The translations under genes and the position numbers were made by a program. Below, piece by piece: positions 46,985-54,640 of a stretch of 63,698 nt of DNA (positions are counted from its first letter, which is position 1; each line of letters starts with the position of its first letter). The stretch is from IMG/VR virus record IMGVR_UViG_3300043783_000152, positions 1-63,698 of that record, one strand, 5' to 3'. The DNA comes from a virus. The notes below the pieces were generated by a model. The model saw nothing but the letters and a program-made list of their open reading frames with translations. It was not told where the DNA came from and ran no database searches.

Positions 46985-49282
46985 TCATGCCTGCCGTGTA
47001 GCCGTGTTGCGCTCTGCGCAAGCACCAGCGCTCTTGACATACCCCCTGTGGGGTACGCCCTCGATCCTGAACAGTTTGCATTCCCAGCCAAGTCGCCGCA
47101 TCGCGTACGCCAAGCGCTTTGCGGCAATGTCGCTTTGCCGATCGGCCGGTATCCCCAGGACGTCGCTCATCAACACGCGTGAAGGCACCCGCCATTCGTC
47201 GCCTTCGACCAGCTGGACCCGCTTGGCCCAAGTCGTCCGCTCCAGATTTTCCAGTTGATCGTCCCAAGGATCGTGCGCCCGTCTGCTTTCCTGGAGCGCC
47301 GCGGCAGACCCCCATAACGCTTCTGGGAGCACTAGGGACGCGCCCCGCTCCGCGAGCACGGCTTCGGCCCACAGCTGATCCCGATCGCGCCGTAGCGCCT
47401 CCAGATCGACGTGGCGGCACTCCACCGGCCAAAAGCGCCGATTCCCCGTTTGCGACTTCAGATAGGACTTATCGTTGGTTGTGCCAAAAAATATGCACCT
47501 CCTTGGGATGTCGACGCGCTTGCGCCCGTAAGCAGGCCTGGCCCTGTCGATGGTGCGAGAAGCAAACGCCTTGACCTTCTCGACTTCCGCATGGCCGTGG
47601 CCCGCGAGATCCGCAATTTCATACAACCACACGCCTTGGATCACTTCCTGTTGCTCTTTATCGCGCAGTCCTAAAATTAATTGGTCGCTGAAATTGTCGC
47701 TTCCCGCCAAGATTTCGATCGCTGAGCTTTTTCCTTTTCCCTCAACGCCCTCCAGGACGATGATCTGGTCGAATTTACATCCCGGTTGGAGTATGCGCCG
47801 GACCGCGGCTATCAGGCTCAGGCGCGACACGGCCCGATTGAAAGAATTCTCGTCCGCGCCGAGGTAGCGGCACAGCCACGTGTCCAGTCTGGGCGTACGA
47901 TCCCATTGTAATGATTCGAAATAATTCTTTATGGGGTGGTGCCGGTGCGCAATGCACTCTTGCACGGCTGCCTCGAACGTCGCGGTGGTGGGCGGATCGA
48001 ACCCGTATTCGTGCTCGATCAGAGAGCGCAGCGCAAAAACTGCGTTGTCGGTCAATTCGCCTGCCCACTGCCCGAGCGGCTGCCCCCCTATTCGCATACG
48101 GTCGTGAAATTCGTCGTCTTCCGCCGTGATTCCGAGGTGCCGCATGGCGATGCGCACGTTCCGGCAGGTCACCTTGACCTTCCCCCCGTCGGTCACGTCC
48201 GGGAAGTGGATGGCCGTCTCCCGGAAACTGGCGGGCAGTGCGGATGCGTGCCCGTTCATCCCGTGCGGCGTTTCGGCCCCCGCTCCGTTCAAGAGCGGGG
48301 GCCTCGTCTCATCGGGGTGTGCGGCACCGGCGTCAAATTGCATCACCTCCCTTCTGAAACCGTGCTCCCTTGCGATCGCAAACAGCGTCCCGAGCCCCAC
48401 GCCTCCCCCCGCTTTGAACGTCGTCCATTTGTACGCTGTCTCGGTCTGGCCGCGGTACTTGTCGCCCCCCTTGGAGCTCCATTGGTCCCACCGCGCCAGC
48501 GCGCCGCTGTCCCCCGTGGCGTGCAGCGCCATGCCGACGCGGATCCATGTGTCCATCTTGCAGTCGGCCGGGATGCGCGCCAGCGCGCGGTCGACCTCAG
48601 CCCAGTCAGGGGCATCTAGACAGCCTGCCAAGCGTGCCGTAAAGTTGTTGTGGCCCCCGGCCACGCCTTCCGGCCGGGATCCGGTTTCCCTGTTGTCCCC
48701 TCCTGGCGTGGCGCCTGTCCGGTTGCCACGCCCCTTTTTCTCCAGCGACCAGGCGACGAGCGCAGCCGGCGCGTCAGCAATTTGTAGCTGTCCTTCTGAC
48801 GTCCAGGGCGGCACATCCCAGCTGTAGACGTGCCCGCTGACGTGTGGCGAGGGCGGCAGGACGCAGTAGCCACCCGCGCCTCGCGTATCGAGCTTCCGAT
48901 CGGGATCCGACCGCGTGCCTCCCTGCCCCCGAAAGAAGACGTGCACGCCTCGCGCCGTCCGGCTGCGCGCGGTGGGAGGCAGGGGCCCAGCCACCGTGCG
49001 CAGCGCCAGAATGCCTTCCGCCGCGTCGCCATCCGCGACCAGCAGGCCGGACGGGCCCGTCGCGCAGCCGATGCCCGCGTTGGGCCACTTCGTCCAATAC
49101 GCGCGCACCGTCTCGACGTCGCACGTCGCGCCGGCCTTCCATTTTATCCTCGGGTGCTTGCCTGGTACGCGGCAGTCTGGGCGCCCGCAACCACACTTGC
49201 CGTCGAATCGAATCGAATGAATGGGAAAAATAAACCAGTTGAGGGCGGCGTACCTTAACGCGGCTTCTAGCATCGCGCTCAT
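46985..49282 (-). CDS. Primase-polymerase/helicase fusion (Prim-Pol plus VirE/VapE-like ATPase)
   Basis: 765 residues; the ATG at 49282 with AAGGGG 7 bp upstream is preferred to more distant in-frame starts. N-terminus AALRYAALNWFIFPIHSI, GKHPRIKWK and a VADGD acidic pair near residue 87 mark bifunctional primase-polymerase; PriCT-like text follows. Residues about 512-519 (GVEGKGKS) are a Walker A, then a VapE/VirE-type SF3-like ATPase with RCIFFGTTNDKSYLKSQTGN and NRRFWPVECRHVD. Primes and unwinds DNA for phage replication. Transcribed opposite to the replication operon at 49.5 kb. Confidence 0.88.
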   Translation of the reverse strand: MSAMLEAALRYAALNWFIFPIHSIRFDGKCGCGRPDCRVPGKHPRIKWKAGATCDVETVRAYWTKWPNAGIGCATGPSGLLVADGDAAEGILALRTVAGPLPPTARSRTARGVHVFFRGQGGTRSDPDRKLDTRGAGGYCVLPPSPHVSGHVYSWDVPPWTSEGQLQIADAPAALVAWSLEKKGRGNRTGATPGGDNRETGSRPEGVAGGHNNFTARLAGCLDAPDWAEVDRALARIPADCKMDTWIRVGMALHATGDSGALARWDQWSSKGGDKYRGQTETAYKWTTFKAGGGVGLGTLFAIAREHGFRREVMQFDAGAAHPDETRPPLLNGAGAETPHGMNGHASALPASFRETAIHFPDVTDGGKVKVTCRNVRIAMRHLGITAEDDEFHDRMRIGGQPLGQWAGELTDNAVFALRSLIEHEYGFDPPTTATFEAAVQECIAHRHHPIKNYFESLQWDRTPRLDTWLCRYLGADENSFNRAVSRLSLIAAVRRILQPGCKFDQIIVLEGVEGKGKSSAIEILAGSDNFSDQLILGLRDKEQQEVIQGVWLYEIADLAGHGHAEVEKVKAFASRTIDRARPAYGRKRVDIPRRCIFFGTTNDKSYLKSQTGNRRFWPVECRHVDLEALRRDRDQLWAEAVLAERGASLVLPEALWGSAAALQESRRAHDPWDDQLENLERTTWAKRVQLVEGDEWRVPSRVLMSDVLGIPADRQSDIAAKRLAYAMRRLGWECKLFRIEGVPHRGYVKSAGACAERNTATRQA

Positions 49283-49509
49283 TTTAACCCCTTGCATTTT
49301 GCCGCCGCCCGGCATAAAACAGGAGTCGGCGGCTTCGGTCGCTGGATTCACGTTCCTCCCCGAGACCACTTTACCCTGGCAAGGCTTCAACCCTTTGCCG
49401 GGGCTTTTCTTTTCCGCGCGCCTCCCAACGGGGCAGACGCCGGGCGGGGCGGCGAGTGTCCTCCCGGCCACGCCCGCGCGTCAAGCCCCAACTTTCACTA
49501 CAATTTCGC

Positions 49510-49538
49510 TTGACTTGGCCGTTTTGGCGGATTAATTA
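49510..49538 (+). promoter_or_regulatory. Promoter of the replication operon
   Basis: TTGACT (49510-49515), exact 17-bp spacer, TAATTA (49533-49538). CACTACA (49496-49502) sits just upstream. ACAATTTC (49500-49507) is inverted at 49541-49548 and CCGTTTT (49519-49525) at 49549-49555, flanking the core. Predicted start near 49545, 20 bp ahead of the gene at 49565. No full TGTAGTG palindrome here. Confidence 0.65.
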
Positions 49539-49564
49539 TTGAAATTGTAAAAACGGAGGGGAAC

Positions 49565-50365
49565 ATGCTCGCATTCGTCAACACGACCGTCACCAAGCCC
49601 GCCATTCTCAAACAGCTGGAAGCACACGCCAAGGCTGATCAATTTGTCAAAGGCAGATATTGGGAAGACGGAAAGGGGTGTGCGATCGGCTGTACGATCC
49701 ATTCCGGCAATCATGTCGAGTACGAAAAGCGCTTTGGTATCCCCCAAATGTTGGCGCATTTGGAGGATTGCATTTTTGAAGGGCTTCCGAACGGCTGCGC
49801 AAAAAAATGGCCTATCCAGTTTATGTCTGCCGTACAGCCCGGCGCTGACTTGTCGCTCGTAGGTTGGCAATTTCTGCATTGGTTGCTGACCGACGACCAA
49901 GTTAATCCCGGTATTAACCATCCGCTTGTATCCGATGCAATAAAAAAATGCGCCGCTGTATTGGAACTGCGAGCGAAAGGACTTGATTCGGGCGCCGCGT
50001 GGAGCGCCGCGTGGAGCGCCGCGTGGAGCGCCGCGTGGAGCGCCGAGAGCGCCGAGAGCGCCGAGAGCGCCGCGAGGAGCGCCGCGAGGAGCGCCGCCGA
50101 GAGCGCCGCGAGGAGCGCCGCCGAGAGCGCCGCCGAGAGCGCCGCCGAGAGCGCCGCCGAGAGCGCCGCGTGGAGCGCCGCGTGGAGCGCCGAGAGCGCC
50201 GCGAGGAGCGCCGCGAGGAGCGCCGCGAGGAGCGCCGCGTGGAGCGCCGAGAGCGCCGAGAGCGCCGCCGAGAGCGCCGAGAGCGCCGCGAGGAGCGCTG
50301 CGTATATCCTCATGGCTCATAAGTTGATTGAGCTGATCAAAGCCGCGCCAAGGGGGACGCCATGA
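49565..50365 (+). CDS. Phage protein with long SAAx/SAE repeat tract
   Basis: 266 residues from ATG 49565 with GGAGGGG upstream. Residues 1-142 form a globular domain seen in phage proteins: KQLEAHAKADQFVKGRYWED, GCAIGCTIHSGNHVEYEKRF, GIPQMLAHLEDCIFEGLPNG and LSLVGWQFLHWLLTDDQV. Residues 144-246 are built only from SAA[WER] and SAE units. A short hydrophobic end follows (LMAHKLIELIKAA). Repeat units are 9 or 12 bp, so length can change in frame. Function unknown; first gene of the replication operon. Confidence 0.82.
   Translation: MLAFVNTTVTKPAILKQLEAHAKADQFVKGRYWEDGKGCAIGCTIHSGNHVEYEKRFGIPQMLAHLEDCIFEGLPNGCAKKWPIQFMSAVQPGADLSLVGWQFLHWLLTDDQVNPGINHPLVSDAIKKCAAVLELRAKGLDSGAAWSAAWSAAWSAAWSAESAESAESAARSAARSAAESAARSAAESAAESAAESAAESAAWSAAWSAESAARSAARSAARSAAWSAESAESAAESAESAARSAAYILMAHKLIELIKAAPRGTP
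49994..50302. repeat. 9/12-bp low-complexity repeat array
   Basis: About 309 bp of AGCGCCGCG[TA]GG and AGCGCCGAG or AGCGCCGCCGAG units. Coding on the plus strand for Ser-Ala-Ala-x. The DNA composition keeps every one of the six frames open here, so the opposite-strand and shifted open frames are artefacts. Slippage should give length variants. Confidence 0.9.
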
Positions 50366-50532
50366 ACCTTCACACTCTCGGATTTCTGTCTTCCTTGGCC
50401 TTCATCGCCAGTTCCGTCTCCTGGTTCATTTATTTCGAATTGGAACGGCGCCATGAGAAGCGCCGCCAGGAACGCATACGGCAGGGTCGCGAGCTCACGC
50501 GCAAGATGCGCAAATTGATGAGGCCGTTCTGA
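50362..50532 (+). CDS. Small single-pass membrane protein (56 aa)
   Basis: 56 residues; ATG 50362 overlaps the preceding stop (ATGA), stop overlaps the next start (TGATG). Hydrophobic LGFLSSLAFIASSVSWFIYF (about residues 6-25), then a strongly basic helix RRHEKRRQERIRQGRELTRK. Likely inserted in the inner membrane with the basic tail inside. Confidence 0.68.
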   Translation: MNLHTLGFLSSLAFIASSVSWFIYFELERRHEKRRQERIRQGRELTRKMRKLMRPF

Positions 50533-50699
50533 TGAAACGATGCCCTGAATGCGACTTGGAAATGGAACATCAGGAAGCCGAGCCTGACGTCGGGGTCAAC
50601 GGCGGCTGGTACTGCTCGCACTGCGACATTTCGTACCCTGATGATTGGGACGACGACATTACTTGGGACGAGATTACTTGGGACGAAGATACATGCTGA
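50532..50699 (+). CDS. Small zinc-ribbon protein with acidic tail (55 aa)
   Basis: 55 residues, coupled on both sides. CPECDLEM and CSHCDISY give a CxxC-x(n)-CxxC ribbon; the C-terminal DDWDDDITWDEITWDEDT tail is acidic. Probably binds zinc and a partner protein or nucleic acid. Confidence 0.7.
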   Translation: MKRCPECDLEMEHQEAEPDVGVNGGWYCSHCDISYPDDWDDDITWDEITWDEDTC

Positions 50700-50773
50700 C
50701 TTGGATCCTGATCCATCTCGCCCTCGCCGCAATCCCCCCGCTCGTTGCGGGCCTCTGGTGTTATTTTAGATGA
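50693..50773 (+). CDS. Tiny membrane peptide (26 aa)
   Basis: 26 residues (MLTWILIHLALAAIPPLVAG, then LWCYFR): one hydrophobic segment and a terminal Arg. ATG 50693 lies inside the end of the zinc-ribbon gene and TGA 50771-50773 overlaps the next ATG (ATGA). Whether it is translated is uncertain, but it continues the coupled chain. Confidence 0.5.
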   Translation: MLTWILIHLALAAIPPLVAGLWCYFR

Positions 50774-51060
50774 AACCGGCCTGCTGCCCCACTTGCCACC
50801 AGCTGATCCCGCCCGACAATCCGTTCTCGGCGCGGTCGGTAAAGAGCCGCATCTACGCCTATGTCTGCAAGCATCCCGAGGGCGTGACGGGCGATCAGAT
50901 CAGGGAACACGTTTATGCAGACGACCCGGACGGCGGGGCCGAGTCGATCTCGATCATCAACGTGCACGTCCACCAGATGAACAAGGTCCTGGGCGCTCAG
51001 GGGATCAAGATTTGGAGCGGGCAGGGCCGGTGGAGCAATTACAAGGTGGTGCCGGTATGA
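50770..51060 (+). CDS. Small winged-helix DNA-binding protein
   Basis: 96 residues. A CCPTCHQL zinc-like start, then a wing-helix core GVTGDQIREHVYADDPDGGA, followed by ESISIINVHVHQMNKVLGAQ and IWSGQGRWSNYKVV, matching the C-terminal DNA-binding domain of OmpR/PhoB-type regulators as found alone in phages. Candidate operon regulator. The stop overlaps the polymerase start. Confidence 0.74.
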   Translation: MKPACCPTCHQLIPPDNPFSARSVKSRIYAYVCKHPEGVTGDQIREHVYADDPDGGAESISIINVHVHQMNKVLGAQGIKIWSGQGRWSNYKVVPV

Positions 51061-52931
51061 GGATAATTTGTGGAGATTATGAAACTTTTTTCAGCGATGA
51101 GTTTACTTTGTCTAAATTGAGCACGGAACAATATGTGCGTGATCCGCGTTTCGAAATACACGGCATTGCTGTAAAGTGGGGGCCGGAACATGCGGCGCGT
51201 TGGTATACCAGAGAACAATGGAAATTCGTAGCAGCTCAAGAGGATTGGTCAGATGTTTTTATGATTCACCATCATCATAATTTTGATGGTTTAATAAATA
51301 GTCATCATTATGACATAAGACCGAAGATGCTAGGTTGCACGATGTCCATGGCGCGACTTCTGCATCCAATACATCAATCGGTCTCCCTAGACAATGTGCG
51401 CAAACTTTACAAAATGCCGCCTAAGACTACTCCTTACGCGATATTTAAAGGCAAACATTGGCATGAGCTGACTCAACGAGAACAAACCTTGGTTGCAGAA
51501 GGCGCTTGTGACGAAGTCGAATCAATTTGGAGATTATTCGGAATACTGATAAAAGATTTTCCAAAAGAGGAGCTATACGTTATAGATTCACTAGTTAGAA
51601 TGTTTGTGGAACCTGTTTTGCGGGCAGATTTTGACATGCTAGCGACGGTCTGGGAATCAGAAGCCAAGGCTAAACAAGCGCGTTTTGCATGTCTTAAAAT
51701 TGAAGAAAAAGATGTGCAAAGCACTGCAAAGTTCCAAGCGCTCCTCGAAGCTGAGGGCGTCGAGATCGGCTACAAGGAAAACCCGAAAGGCGAGATGATC
51801 CCCGCCTTCGCCAAGTCCGACGATTTCATGCAGGAGCTGCTCGAACATGACGACGATCGCATCCGCGCGCTTGCCGAAGCCCGCATCGGCGCCAAGTCGA
51901 CTTTGCTCCAGACGCGCGCCGAGACCCTCGGTAACATGGCTAACCGAGGACCTATGTGCGTTTATCTGCGCTACTGTGGCGCTGCTACCCTCCGGCCTAC
52001 GGGAGGCGATGGCGCGAACTGGCTCAACTTCAAGCGTGGTTCCGCTATCCGACGTTCGATTTTGGCGCCGAAAGGATATCTGTTAGGGCCGGTCGATGCC
52101 TCGCAGGTTGAATTCAGGTTCGCGATGAAGCTGGCGGGGCAAGACGACGTGGTAGAGCGGCTTCGTCGCGGTGAGGATCCCTATATACCCTTGGCCTGCG
52201 AGTTTTACGGCGAAGAAATTTACAAGCCCGGCAAGGACGACCCTCGCAAACTGGAAATGGAGCAAAAAAGAGGATGCTCGAAACAAGCGAATCTCATGTG
52301 TATTTTTGGGGCGGGTGCCAAACAGTTCCAGAAGACGGCTAAGGCCGGCTTGTACGGTCCTCCGGTCGACATGAGCCTGGAAGAAGCTGACCGCTTCGTG
52401 ACAATTTTCCGTGACAGTCATCCGGCTGTTTGCGCTCCTAACACGGGGTACTGGGCGCAGTGCGGAAGGATCATTTCGCGCCTCGCGGGCGGCCCGCCGA
52501 TGGACTGGGGGCCATTCTTAGTGAAGGATCACAAGTTAATTCTTCCGTCAGGGCAAGCCATGCTGTACGATACCCTCGAATTCCATCGCCCCGGTCCCGA
52601 CGAGGACTGCCGCGACTTCGAGCGCAACGGCTACTGGCGGATGAAGGTCAAGCGCGGCTGGAAAAAGATGTGGCCCTCCAAGTTGTGTCAGAACATCATG
52701 GAATTCGTATCGCGCGTGCACGTCAGCCAGGCCATGATCCGGATCAAGCGGCAGTACGGGATCAGGACGTTGAACTGGCCCTACGACGAGCTCCTGCTGT
52801 TGATCCCCGACGACTCCAAGGCCGAGGAGACATTAGAATTGTGCCGGCTGGAAATGTGCCGGGCACCGGTATGGCTCCCTAACATTCCTCTTGATGCCGA
52901 AAGTTCGCTCAATGTTAGATATTCGAAGTAG
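51057..52931 (+). CDS. DNA polymerase I-type (family A) with 3'-5' exonuclease
   Basis: 624 residues from ATG 51057. DYETF at residues 7-11 begins the exonuclease. Motif A is DASQVEFRF with Asp347; motif B KRGCSKQANLMCIFGAGA; motif C YDELLL with Asp577 (576-578 YDE instead of HDE). Replicates the phage genome. The first ~220 codons are visibly more AT-rich than the rest, while neighbouring genes are GC-rich, so the exonuclease part looks acquired or exchanged. An HNH gene overlaps its 3' end. Confidence 0.9.
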   Translation: MRIICGDYETFFSDEFTLSKLSTEQYVRDPRFEIHGIAVKWGPEHAARWYTREQWKFVAAQEDWSDVFMIHHHHNFDGLINSHHYDIRPKMLGCTMSMARLLHPIHQSVSLDNVRKLYKMPPKTTPYAIFKGKHWHELTQREQTLVAEGACDEVESIWRLFGILIKDFPKEELYVIDSLVRMFVEPVLRADFDMLATVWESEAKAKQARFACLKIEEKDVQSTAKFQALLEAEGVEIGYKENPKGEMIPAFAKSDDFMQELLEHDDDRIRALAEARIGAKSTLLQTRAETLGNMANRGPMCVYLRYCGAATLRPTGGDGANWLNFKRGSAIRRSILAPKGYLLGPVDASQVEFRFAMKLAGQDDVVERLRRGEDPYIPLACEFYGEEIYKPGKDDPRKLEMEQKRGCSKQANLMCIFGAGAKQFQKTAKAGLYGPPVDMSLEEADRFVTIFRDSHPAVCAPNTGYWAQCGRIISRLAGGPPMDWGPFLVKDHKLILPSGQAMLYDTLEFHRPGPDEDCRDFERNGYWRMKVKRGWKKMWPSKLCQNIMEFVSRVHVSQAMIRIKRQYGIRTLNWPYDELLLLIPDDSKAEETLELCRLEMCRAPVWLPNIPLDAESSLNVRYSK

Positions 52932-53376
52932 AATAGAAAGCAGGTTTATACCTGAACCGAATTGCGGATGCTATTTGTGGACAGGGGCGCTGAGCGGAAA
53001 TGGATATGCGATGCTGTGCATGTACGAAAACGGTAAAAAAGTACTTCGTCGCGCGCATCGACTTTACTATGAATTGGAAAAAGGGCCTATTCCGAAAGGC
53101 TTGACTTTAGACCATCTTTGTCGCGTTCGCTGTTGCGTGAATCCCGATCACTTAGAGCCGGTCACACCGGTTGAAAATGTCATGCGCGGAGAAAGCTTTT
53201 TCGCCAAACAGGCGAGGCGCACGCATTGCCCACAGGGACACGAGTACATCGGGCGAAACCTTATGATTACGAGGCGCGGTGAACGAAAGTGTCGCGCGTG
53301 CGACTTGGAGCGTGTCAGAGTTTATACGGCAAAAAACAGGGAAGCGATTAACGCGCGCCGAAGAGGTAAAAAATGA
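52912..53376 (+). CDS. HNH endonuclease following DNA polymerase
   Basis: 154 residues from ATG 52912 (an upstream in-frame ATG at 52891 is less likely). PNCGCYLWTGALSGNGYAML, AHRLYYELEKGPIPKGLTLD, HLCRVRCCVNPDHLEPVTPV form the HNH core (same type as the gene at 42669), then CPQGHEYIG and CRACDLERV. It overlaps the polymerase end by 20 bp and the next gene by 4 bp. Likely a mobile passenger that exploits the polymerase gene. Confidence 0.88.
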   Translation: MLDIRSRIESRFIPEPNCGCYLWTGALSGNGYAMLCMYENGKKVLRRAHRLYYELEKGPIPKGLTLDHLCRVRCCVNPDHLEPVTPVENVMRGESFFAKQARRTHCPQGHEYIGRNLMITRRGERKCRACDLERVRVYTAKNREAINARRRGKK

Positions 53377-54086
53377 ACTACGACCCAGGTCCCATCCCTG
53401 CCATCCTCGACCGCACGCGGCTCGTGTATTCGTACAGTAATTTGAACTGCTACGAGAACGTCTGTCCTTATCAGTTCTACGAACGCTACATCAAGAAGTC
53501 GATCCCGTTCGTCGAGACCGAGGCGATGCGTTACGGCACCAAGGTGCACGAGGCGTTGGAGCACCGGATCGCGCACAATAAGCCGCTGCATCCCGACTTC
53601 GCACGATGGGAGCCGTTCGCGAAACCGTTCGACGCTTTTCACGATGGTGGAGAGCAGGCTATTTGCGTCGAGCTTAAACTCGGCATCACTGCCACGGGAT
53701 TGCGATGCGACTTCTTCGATCATGCCAACGTGTGGCTGCGCGGCAAGCTTGACGTGGTTGTGGTGAACGGCAATACGGCGTACCTAGCGGACTGGAAGAC
53801 CGGAGGCAGCAAGTACGAAGACCGTTTCGAGCTGGATGTCGGCGCCCTCATGTTGCACGCGGCAAAACCGAGCTTGGAAAAAATCGCAGGCAACTATGTT
53901 TGGTTGAAAGAAAACCGCCTCGGCGAGATGTACGACCTCTCCGATACGAGGCATGCATGGACCAAGGTAACGGGAATCATCAAGCGGATCGAGCGCGATC
54001 GGAAAACGGGGCAGTTTGAGAAACGACCTGGTCCTCTTTGCGGATTTTGCGACGTCAAGCATTGCGAGCACAACAAGAAGAGGTAA
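53373..54086 (+). CDS. PD-(D/E)XK nuclease (RecB/Cas4-like)
   Basis: 237 residues. VYSYSNLNCYENVCPYQFYE, AMRYGTKVHEALEHRI, WLRGKLDVVVVNGNTAYLAD and WKTGGSKYEDRFELDVGALM fit the PD-(D/E)XK core: GKLD, AYLADWKT (D-x-K), then the helix. The C-terminus has GPLCGFCDVKHCEH, four Cys/His that could hold an Fe-S cluster as in Cas4/AddB-like nucleases. A replication or recombination exonuclease. Confidence 0.85.
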   Translation: MNYDPGPIPAILDRTRLVYSYSNLNCYENVCPYQFYERYIKKSIPFVETEAMRYGTKVHEALEHRIAHNKPLHPDFARWEPFAKPFDAFHDGGEQAICVELKLGITATGLRCDFFDHANVWLRGKLDVVVVNGNTAYLADWKTGGSKYEDRFELDVGALMLHAAKPSLEKIAGNYVWLKENRLGEMYDLSDTRHAWTKVTGIIKRIERDRKTGQFEKRPGPLCGFCDVKHCEHNKKR

Positions 54087-54090
54087 TTTC

Positions 54091-54294
54091 GTGGCTACCG
54101 ATCAAGAAACCGTCGATGCAAATTCGACGCTAGGATTGAAGCGAAACATGCTCAGCCGCTATGCGAAGAAGTGGCATCTGCGTGAAAATTATAAGATGAC
54201 ACAGCAGGAGCGCGATGCGTTGCTTGACGAGTTGTACGGACCGAAAGAGCTTTTCGTGCTGGAGTGCTGGAGTGCTGGCATTGAGAACCCCTGA
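54091..54294 (+). CDS. Small helical protein (67 aa)
   Basis: 67 residues from GTG 54091 with GAGG 6-7 bp upstream. ANSTLGLKRNMLSRYAKKWH, then MTQQERDALLDELYGPKELF. Small, basic then acidic, in the replication operon between two nuclease genes. No family recognised. Overlaps the VRR-NUC gene by 23 bp. Confidence 0.65.
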   Translation: MATDQETVDANSTLGLKRNMLSRYAKKWHLRENYKMTQQERDALLDELYGPKELFVLECWSAGIENP

Positions 54295-54640
54295 AGCGTG
54301 GGAAAAACAGGACATCTGGCGCTACCTCGATTCGCTGCCCAATTGCTGGTACGTCAAACCAATGACGTTCGGCTACGGCAAGTCGGGCGTCCCGGATATC
54401 CTTGCCTGCTTGGATGGCAAGTTCGTCTCGATTGAGGTCAAGCGCCACGGGAAGGGCGCGACCGCAACGCAAAAGCGGCGGATGGCAGAGGTCGCGGCTG
54501 CAGGCGGAACAGCGTTTTGGGGGACGGCGGATAAGGTGATTGCGGATTTAAGCAGCTATTTGAAACCGCCTCGGAACGACTTAGCGAAGCAGGTTGCGAC
54601 GTTGGGTGTTGATAGCTTATTGCCGGATTGGAAGCCTTGA
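54272..54640 (+). CDS. VRR-NUC nuclease
   Basis: 122 residues from GTG 54272 (TTG 54281 possible). GKSGVPDILACLDGKFVSIE, VKRHGKGATATQKRRMAEVA and AGGTAFWGTADKVIADLSSY carry the VRR-NUC motif GxPD-x-ExK (D and E-x-K). Structure-selective nuclease domain found alone in phages. Coupled to the helicase start. Confidence 0.85.
   Translation: MLALRTPEAWEKQDIWRYLDSLPNCWYVKPMTFGYGKSGVPDILACLDGKFVSIEVKRHGKGATATQKRRMAEVAAAGGTAFWGTADKVIADLSSYLKPPRNDLAKQVATLGVDSLLPDWKP

Noticed and set aside
49994-50302. Possible CRISPR array
   Set aside because: No spacers between repeats; units are 9 or 12 bp and coding.
49532-50327. Long frames of Gly-Ala-Pro-Arg, Glu-Arg-Arg or Ala-Leu-Ser composition on both strands
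   Set aside because: By-products of the 9/12-bp GC-rich repeat, which keeps all six frames open.
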